Shown in pieces: positions 59,025 to 64,000 of a DNA stretch of 64,000 nucleotides. Source of the DNA: UBA3937 sp050951585 (GTDB lineage: Bacteria; Bacillota; Peptococcia; DRI-13; DTU073). The stretch covers positions 124,001-188,000 of the forward strand of contig JBMNJI010000006.1 of the NCBI GenBank assembly GCA_050951585.1, in the 5' to 3' direction. Positions within the stretch are counted from its first letter, which is position 1, and every line of letters starts with the position of its first letter. The position numbers were made by a program, and so were the translations under genes. Under the pieces are notes generated by a model. It did no database searches, was not told where the DNA came from, and saw only the letters and a list, made by a program, of their open reading frames with translations.

Positions 59025-59876
59025 ATGATTAAGAATAATATTCGTAAAAAAGTAACGTCGATAATTACATTGGGAATTTTCGCCTTACAGTGTTTCCCAT
59101 TGGCTGTCCTGGGGGCAACAGATAGCTGTATTGCCCCTTTACTGAAATTCAATGCTTCCGTAATAGATTCTTTAGAAAAACGCCTTAGTGAGCTGAGAGG
59201 CATTTCGCTGGCTAATGATGGATATATTACACGCCTATATTCGACTGAAGCTCCTGTAAAACTAAAATGGGATTTAGGAGTCAGGCTGGTCAATAAAACA
59301 AAAAATTATCTTATTGAAGATTTAATGGTGTTAGGCAAAACAACACAGAAAAATAGCGGGCACCCGAAGAAGACCCCTCAGCTCAATTTGAACTATAGCT
59401 GGCTGCCTACCGGACCGAGTATTAAGCAGTTAGCATCTGCTGAATTAAAGAGTGATGGTTACTATGTGATGAATAAAAGGGACAATAATATTTTATTAGT
59501 TAGTACAAAAAGGCAGGATTTTAGTGCTACAGGTGGTGTTAATGAATTTTATGATGCAATCTGGCTTTCCAATGTCACAGGCAATATTGAAATTGGGCAA
59601 AAGGTGCAATTTGAGGTTGACGGGGTCGTCTTACAATCTTATCCTGGTCAGGCTCAGGCAAAAAACGTTTCGGTGCTGATAGTTCCACAGCCTAAAAAAG
59701 CAAAATTGACGACAGAGGAGGCTTTGAAACGTGCTTTGCTGTCAGATCAGGTAGAGGAAAATAATGTCATGGTTCTTAAATCGATCAAATTTAATGTTCA
59801 ATCGGCGGAATGGCAGATTAACTTAAAGGATACCATATTTGAGCAAGAATATAATTTTACGGTAAATGATCAATAA
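59025..59876 (+). CDS. Secreted protein of unknown function
   Basis: About 283 aa from ATG 59025 after GGAGGG. A signal peptide (ITLGIFALQCFPLAVLGATD, cleavage likely after LGA) precedes a soluble, Lys/Asn-rich domain. The signal peptide resembles that of the secreted protein encoded 1.8 kb downstream (LQCLPVATLAATG), suggesting shared ancestry. A segment APVKLKWDLGVRLVNKTKNY has a beta-sandwich feel, but I cannot name a family. It is preceded by a large hairpin. Confidence 0.75.
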   Translation: MIKNNIRKKVTSIITLGIFALQCFPLAVLGATDSCIAPLLKFNASVIDSLEKRLSELRGISLANDGYITRLYSTEAPVKLKWDLGVRLVNKTKNYLIEDLMVLGKTTQKNSGHPKKTPQLNLNYSWLPTGPSIKQLASAELKSDGYYVMNKRDNNILLVSTKRQDFSATGGVNEFYDAIWLSNVTGNIEIGQKVQFEVDGVVLQSYPGQAQAKNVSVLIVPQPKKAKLTTEEALKRALLSDQVEENNVMVLKSIKFNVQSAEWQINLKDTIFEQEYNFTVNDQ

Positions 59877-59994
59877 GCAGCGGAAATCTTTTTATAAATC
59901 AACTTGATATCTTCCGCAAAGAGAAGTAAAATAATATTAAGAATAGACTGAACAATTCTGTATCGGGAGATTCTGCGGAATTGGAGGGAGAAAA

Positions 59995-60672
59995 ATGAGA
60001 AAGCTTGTCTCTGTGTTAATAGTATTGAGTATTTTCGGACTGTGTTGTTTTTCTAATACGGTCGTTTTGGCGGCTCCTTCATTAGATTTAAAGCTTAATG
60101 ATACTCTAAAAAAGCCAAATTTTAAAATTGATTTCAATGCCAATTTTTCCACAAAGAAAAATACTGATACAGAAGAGACAAAACAAAATATTACGAGAAA
60201 AGATGTATCATACAAAACTTCGCTTCCTCCCAATTACAAATGGGGTGTAAAACCGAAAAAAAATTATAAACTATATGATAGTAACGGGGTTCAACATGGC
60301 GATGCCCAAACCTTTGCTTTCTTTGAACTGAAAAACGCCAATGCCAAAAAGACTTATATTAAAAACCTTACGGCTGATTACCGCAATAGCTTATTAAGAA
60401 AAAAGAAAGTAAGTTTAAAGTGGGATTATACAGGAAAAAATAAAATAAAGTATTATTTAGTATATCGTCGCATTAACAGTGGCGAATGGGAAGAAATCGG
60501 TAAAACCAAGAAAACTAAACTGGAAGATAAGCAGATAAAAACAGATGGTACCTACGATTATCGTGTCACCGCTTTTTATACCAGCAGTAACAATAATAAA
60601 GTCGGAGAATTATGCAGTGCAGAAATTAGCTTGGAAATCGGCGGGAACGATTCCGGGTTTAGTTTGTTTTAA
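59995..60672 (+). CDS. Secreted FnIII-like protein
   Basis: 225 aa; GGAGGGAG precedes ATG. A signal peptide (SVLIVLSIFGLCCFSNTVVLA) is followed by a disordered Lys/Thr region (KNTDTEETKQNITRKDVSYK) and a C-terminal FnIII-like domain (KKVSLKWDYTGKNKIKYYLV, then EEIGKTKKTKLEDKQIKTDG and YDYRVTAFYT). No anchor or catalytic motif. It may bind peptidoglycan or another surface component through charge. Confidence 0.75.
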   Translation: MRKLVSVLIVLSIFGLCCFSNTVVLAAPSLDLKLNDTLKKPNFKIDFNANFSTKKNTDTEETKQNITRKDVSYKTSLPPNYKWGVKPKKNYKLYDSNGVQHGDAQTFAFFELKNANAKKTYIKNLTADYRNSLLRKKKVSLKWDYTGKNKIKYYLVYRRINSGEWEEIGKTKKTKLEDKQIKTDGTYDYRVTAFYTSSNNNKVGELCSAEISLEIGGNDSGFSLF

Positions 60673-60830
60673 AGGAAGGAAGATCGGGCCGGTATGATCT
60701 GCAATGTTATCAAATCTTTATTTGCATTTTATTCCAGCCGGTACTATAATAAAGAAGATGAAAATATTCTAACAAATTCAATTATATGGTGAAAATTACT
60801 TTACAAGAAGATATTGGGAGGTTTTCGAAA

Positions 60831-61718
60831 ATGAATAAGAGGGTGCGGGAAAACTTACTGGGGAACAAAAAAATGGTAGCAATTGTGCTGGCCTTAACCA
60901 TGGTATTGCAATGTCTTCCGGTAGCTACACTTGCGGCGACCGGTCAGGCGACCATAGTAAATAAGGGTGATACACCAACTCCTCCGCCTAATCTATCCGC
61001 GAAAATTCTGATTAGTGTGCAAGGCAATAAATATGTGTATCTAACCTGGGGCGCTTCGAAGGATACTTGTTCCGGCATCCAGCAATATGATGTCTATCGT
61101 AATGGAAAATTAGTGGTCTCCACTCCGTATCAAAAATTTACCGATTATACTGTTGATGAGAACGAAAAATATATCTACAAGGTTGTGGCCAAGGATTATA
61201 AAGGCCATACTTCGAAACCTAGTCAAACCCCCGTCATCACTTTGACAAATAATCCTCAGAAAGTGGTGAAGGATCTGAACGGTAATTCTAAATTAGTTAC
61301 ACCTTCAGTAACAAAAATAAAGAATAGTGGTGGCATGCTAGATGGATACAATAGAATAATTAATGTGCAGACAGGTAATGTCACTTACGTGCCAATAAAA
61401 TCTTCCGCACTAAAGAAAAGCACAAGCATCCCGGTAATTAATCTGCAAAAGCCAAAAAACAATCAGCTCTCAATTCTAAATTATAATAAAGACAAATTAG
61501 CGGGGACGAATGCTACAATAAGCGAATTAAGTAATGCTGTAAAAAGCTCTAATAACTGGCTTTCCAATAACAGTACAAATCTCTTTAAAAACAATAATAC
61601 CAATCTCACCGGTAACATTAGTGCTCCTAATCTCAATTTTAACAGTACATTGAGCAGTAATCTAACAAAGCTTGCTACGGTTGCTTTATCGTCAAGACTT
61701 GTTAATCTCTTAAAATAA
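60831..61718 (+). CDS. Secreted FnIII protein with Asn/Leu-rich tail
   Basis: About 295 aa from ATG 60831 after GGGAGG; an ATG at 60786 lacks a site. The signal peptide contains LTMVLQCLPVATLAATG. A complete FnIII domain follows (VYLTWGASKDTCSGIQQYDV, YRNGKLVVSTPYQKFTDYTV, YIYKVVAKDYKGHTSKPSQT). The C-terminal 120 residues are Asn/Ser/Leu-rich (NNSTNLFKNNNTNLTGNIS) and end LVNLLK. It is paralogous to the protein at 62,365, sharing NKGDTPT/NKGDIPT, the FnIII core and the phrase RIINVQTGNVTYVP. Confidence 0.8.
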   Translation: MNKRVRENLLGNKKMVAIVLALTMVLQCLPVATLAATGQATIVNKGDTPTPPPNLSAKILISVQGNKYVYLTWGASKDTCSGIQQYDVYRNGKLVVSTPYQKFTDYTVDENEKYIYKVVAKDYKGHTSKPSQTPVITLTNNPQKVVKDLNGNSKLVTPSVTKIKNSGGMLDGYNRIINVQTGNVTYVPIKSSALKKSTSIPVINLQKPKNNQLSILNYNKDKLAGTNATISELSNAVKSSNNWLSNNSTNLFKNNNTNLTGNISAPNLNFNSTLSSNLTKLATVALSSRLVNLLK

Positions 61719-61763
61719 AAGTTAGTAAAATCAAGACAAAAAAAGTACATCAAGATAAAGATT

Positions 61764-61800
61764 AAAGCTATACCACTTGTGTTGGTGGTGTAGCTTTTTT
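61764..61800 (+). terminator. Intrinsic terminator after the FnIII gene
   Basis: AAAGCTATACCACT (61764-61777) pairs with GGTGGTGTAGCTTT (61784-61797), loop of six bases, followed by TTTT. The stop codon of the minus-strand ferredoxin gene lies inside the left arm. Confidence 0.7.
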
Positions 61801-62097
61801 TGCTTTTCGCTCCACACGTATTGCCGGCTCCGGACACACAGTTTCACAGAGACCACAGACAATACAACCTTCCATTCTCGCTTTTACGGAAGGTGTGCCC
61901 ATAAAACCAAGCTGTTCGGACCAGGAGATTACCCGTGTGGGGCATTTTTCTATACAGAGGCCGCAACCTTTACAAAGATCGGGAAAGATTGTCCAAGTTC
62001 CTTTCTCATTTTCTTTTGTTGTTTGTTTCCAATTTCTTGAGAGAACTTCGTCACCGGTGGTTAAGGGGTGATTGCTTTTTTCTTGATTCGTTTCCAT
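61768..62097 (-). CDS. 2[4Fe-4S] ferredoxin-like protein
   Basis: 109 aa. The C-terminal 70 residues carry two clusters: LCKGCGLCIEKCPTRV and GCIVCGLCETVCPEPA. The N-terminal 35 residues are polar (LTTGDEVLSRNWKQ). The spacing and the GLCIEKCP pattern resemble the delta subunit of 2-oxoacid:ferredoxin oxidoreductases (KorD/VorD), but no catalytic subunits are nearby. It is convergent with the 60,831 gene and divergent from the 62,365 gene, sitting alone in the secreted-protein island. Confidence 0.85.
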   Translation of the reverse strand: METNQEKSNHPLTTGDEVLSRNWKQTTKENEKGTWTIFPDLCKGCGLCIEKCPTRVISWSEQLGFMGTPSVKARMEGCIVCGLCETVCPEPAIRVERKAKKATPPTQVV

Positions 62098-62364
62098 AGC
62101 TTTACTTTCCTCCGATACAGCGATTTTTGATGGTAGAGTAGTTTACACTCATATCTTTATTATGCACGAATTGCCTTTACGTTAACCCTGAAGAGAAAAG
62201 CTATGTACAATATTATCCAAATATGGGTGGTAATTTTTATTATTTTGTTATATAATCAATAACAATATTAATAATATTTGGGAAAGGAGGATAAATCAAG
62301 AAGGCATCATTGAGCAAGCATAATAATAAAAAATTTTCGAGTGATATTTAAGGAGGTTATTTAT

Positions 62365-63069
62365 TTGTTTAAACATGGGAAAGGAAAATTTTTCTCTTTG
62401 CTTACTCTAGTGACGCTGACAATTCTCTGTTGCTTTTCGCTGAATGTTTTTGCGGCAACCGGATCTGCCAAAATAATTAACAAAGGAGATATACCGACAA
62501 AACCGGGTAACCTAATGGCAACGGTAAAAGAAAATGCCAATGGTAAAAAGTACTTCTATCTTACCTGGAGTGCTTCCAAGGACGAATGTTCGGGCATCAA
62601 AGAATACAAAATATATCGGAACAATAAATTAATCGCCACCTCAGTTGATACAGACTATGTTGATCGTGATGTAAATAATCTGGATAAATATAGATATCAA
62701 GTAATTGCCGTAGATAATAATGGTCATAAATCCCAACCTGCCCAAACAGGTATCCTTACTTTGGAGAAAAATCCTGCGAAAAAGATTATTAATATAAAGA
62801 CCGGGGAGATTAAATATGTTACTCCCATAATCAGTAATGTTAATACGGATTTAAAAAGAATAATTCATGTGCAAACAGGGAAAATCTCTTTTAAACCGGT
62901 AACGAATACTCTATTGAGTCTTAATTGTTTCGGTAATTCATGGAAGGATATCAGTTGCAGCTTTGCTATTCCGAAAATCAACTTGAACAGCATCGTACCA
63001 AAATTCAATACTGCTTCCTTAGGTTTATCAGCTTCGCTAACAAATTTCCTTAAAAACCCCTTTAAGTAA
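62365..63069 (+). CDS. Secreted FnIII protein, paralogue of the 60,831 gene
   Basis: About 234 aa. TTG 62365 lies eight bases after AAGGAGG; a GTG at 62341 is upstream of that site. The signal peptide (LVTLTILCCFSLNVFAATGS) is followed by a FnIII domain (YLTWSASKDECSGIKEYKIY) nearly parallel to the paralogue, then the repeat-like phrase ILTLEKNPAKKIINIKTGEI and RIIHVQTGKISFKPV, ending LTNFLKNPFK. Function unknown. A surface-fibre or matrix role is plausible. Confidence 0.8.
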   Translation: MFKHGKGKFFSLLTLVTLTILCCFSLNVFAATGSAKIINKGDIPTKPGNLMATVKENANGKKYFYLTWSASKDECSGIKEYKIYRNNKLIATSVDTDYVDRDVNNLDKYRYQVIAVDNNGHKSQPAQTGILTLEKNPAKKIINIKTGEIKYVTPIISNVNTDLKRIIHVQTGKISFKPVTNTLLSLNCFGNSWKDISCSFAIPKINLNSIVPKFNTASLGLSASLTNFLKNPFK

Positions 63070-63078
63070 ACTAAGTGT

Positions 63079-63108
63079 AAAAAAACCACCTTCGCGGTGG
63101 TTTTTTTA
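63079..63108 (+). terminator. Intrinsic terminator after the FnIII paralogue
   Basis: AACCACC pairs with GGTGGTT around a short TTCGC loop, flanked by A-run and T-run, so it works in either direction. Confidence 0.85.
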
Positions 63109-63160
63109 TTCTAATTATCTGCTTGTGAAATAAGTATATTAGTATAAAGGGGGGAGGGGT

Positions 63161-63346
63161 ATGGTAATTGTTACGATCACCAGGTGGAAAGAGAAATTAC
63201 TGTTTACTTTAGTGGGGATTCTCATCATTGTTGGGATAGGGTGGGGGCTATCGGCAGCTGTTCCTTCCGGAGAATTGGAGGAGGACATTTTTACCCAACC
63301 GGTGAAAGTACAGAATGATATTAATGAAGAAAAAATCGACGGGTAA
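63161..63346 (+). CDS. Small single-pass membrane protein before xerD
   Basis: 61 aa; GGGGGGAGGGG precedes ATG. One helix (LLFTLVGILIIVGIGWGLSA, residues 13-32) and a short acidic extracellular or cytoplasmic tail. Small membrane proteins at this site occur in other xerD loci, so it is probably real. The function is unknown. Confidence 0.7.
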   Translation: MVIVTITRWKEKLLFTLVGILIIVGIGWGLSAAVPSGELEEDIFTQPVKVQNDINEEKIDG

Positions 63347-63452
63347 TCGAGGTATTCAAGTTAGGTTTCTTTAGTTTTCAAAAACGGAAAAAAGGAAATC
63401 CCCTTAATTTGTGGAAGTATATTCATGTTCCATAAAAGGGGGCGATTTTATT

Positions 63453-64000
63453 TTGGACAGGTTGATCAGTGATTTTATTGAATATCTCCAGGTAGAACGA
63501 GGCCTGTCTGCAAATACGCTGGTGGCTTACGAGGGAGACTTAAAAAAACTTAGTAAATATTTAAAAGAGCAACAGCAGATCCTCGGAATAGAACAATGTG
63601 ATAAGCATATGCTCTCCGCGTATATCTACTTTTTAAAAAAGAACCGGGAATCACCGGCCAGTATTGCCAGGCAACAGGCGTCATTACGGAGCTTTTTTAA
63701 GTTTTTATGTCAGGAGAACCACTTACAGACAGATCCGACAATTTATTTAGAAACGCCGAAGTTAGCTAAAAAACTACCCCATGTTCTCAATGAAGAGGAG
63801 ATAGGCCGTCTTTTGCAGACACCACATGGACTTGATCCTCTGGAACTAAGGGATAAAGCGATGTTGGAACTCATCTATGCAACAGGGATGAGGGTTTCCG
63901 AGCTGGTTAACTTAAAAATTGCCCAAGTAAACATGGACCTTGCCTATGTGCGTTGCATGGGCAAAGGAAGTAAAGAAAGAATCATACCGGTGGGAGATCT
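63453..64000 (+). CDS. xerD: Tyrosine recombinase XerD, N-terminal part
   Basis: Open from TTG 63453 (after AAGGGGG at 63436-63442) to the window edge, 182 codons. The SAM-like core-binding domain is MDRLISDFIEYLQVERGLS, with NTLVAYEGDL and LRSFFKFLCQEN. The catalytic domain begins LPHVLNEEEIGRLL, with LRDKAMLELIYATGMRVSEL containing the first catalytic Arg, and MGKGSKERIIPVG containing the conserved Lys. The remaining catalytic residues (HxxR, H/W, Tyr) lie outside the window. XerC/XerD resolve chromosome dimers at dif; XerD is the usual product at this locus. Confidence 0.93.
   Translation, partial: MDRLISDFIEYLQVERGLSANTLVAYEGDLKKLSKYLKEQQQILGIEQCDKHMLSAYIYFLKKNRESPASIARQQASLRSFFKFLCQENHLQTDPTIYLETPKLAKKLPHVLNEEEIGRLLQTPHGLDPLELRDKAMLELIYATGMRVSELVNLKIAQVNMDLAYVRCMGKGSKERIIPVGD

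Noticed and set aside
1..64000. CRISPR arrays, rRNA or tRNA genes
   Set aside because: I saw no regularly spaced repeats, rRNA cores or tRNA cloverleaf/CCA signatures while reading the window.

Overview
The window looks like a chromosomal segment of an anaerobic, endospore-forming member of the Clostridia. It carries spo0A, spoIVB, sigK, spoIIM, a complete eight-gene spoIIIA operon and an alpha/beta SASP gene, together with a six-subunit Rnf complex and the [FeFe]-hydrogenase maturase HydF. The order spoIVB-spo0A-steA-steB-...-nudix-...-spoIIM-...-xerD is, as I recall it, typical of Peptococcaceae-like lineages; the genus cannot be fixed from sequence alone. Almost every gene is on the + strand. 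Only a SASP gene, one small ORF and a ferredoxin gene are on the minus strand. I saw no rRNA, tRNA or CRISPR.

Layout. 1-11,246: an unusual cluster. It starts with the last 29 codons of a protein resembling the F1-ATPase beta C-terminus, then a short epsilon-like protein, a five-helix membrane protein, a single-pass protein, and a giant (about 2,900-3,160 aa) surface protein with FnIII/Ig-like and GLUG beta-helix modules. The giant's only export signal lies in the preceding ORF, joined through a possible -1 frameshift site. 11,418-14,131: an RDD-family membrane protein and a class B penicillin-binding protein. 14,306-21,356: rnfCDGEAB, the flavin transferase apbE, a NusG-II domain protein and a Gx transporter-family protein. 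21,472-23,043: a zinc-ribbon protein, a SASP (minus strand) and sigK. 23,308-28,649: yqeG, aroK, pilT, prepilin peptidase, aroQ, an Xaa-Pro peptidase and efp. 28,706-30,564: a CD1247-type zinc protein and hydF.

30,757-36,024: spoIIIAA-AH. 36,126-37,375: an Asp23/AmaP/DUF2273 envelope-stress module with its own strong promoter. 37,467-48,088: a long housekeeping operon: nusB, M22/Kae1-like, folD, xseA, xseB, ispA, dxs, tlyA, nadK, argR, recN. 48,314-50,669: spoIVB and spo0A, with a sigma-H-like promoter overlapping a perfect 0A box. 50,832-51,033: a gene-less segment bounded by 27-bp imperfect inverted repeats. 51,188-55,586: steA, steB, two glycosyltransferase-type genes and a DUF3866 gene. 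55,527-58,846: a small minus-strand ORF, a nudix hydrolase, an internally deleted endonuclease-Q-like pseudogene, a ComB-like gene, spoIIM and an orphan HTH-like protein. 58,928-63,069: an AT-rich accessory island of four small secreted proteins (three with FnIII-like folds) interrupted by a ferredoxin gene. 63,161-64,000: a small membrane protein and the 5' part of xerD.

Most of the window is conserved core. The least explained parts are the 5' F1-like/giant-surface-protein cluster with its frameshift signature, the secreted FnIII island with a large hairpin upstream, and several strong inverted repeats in leader regions.
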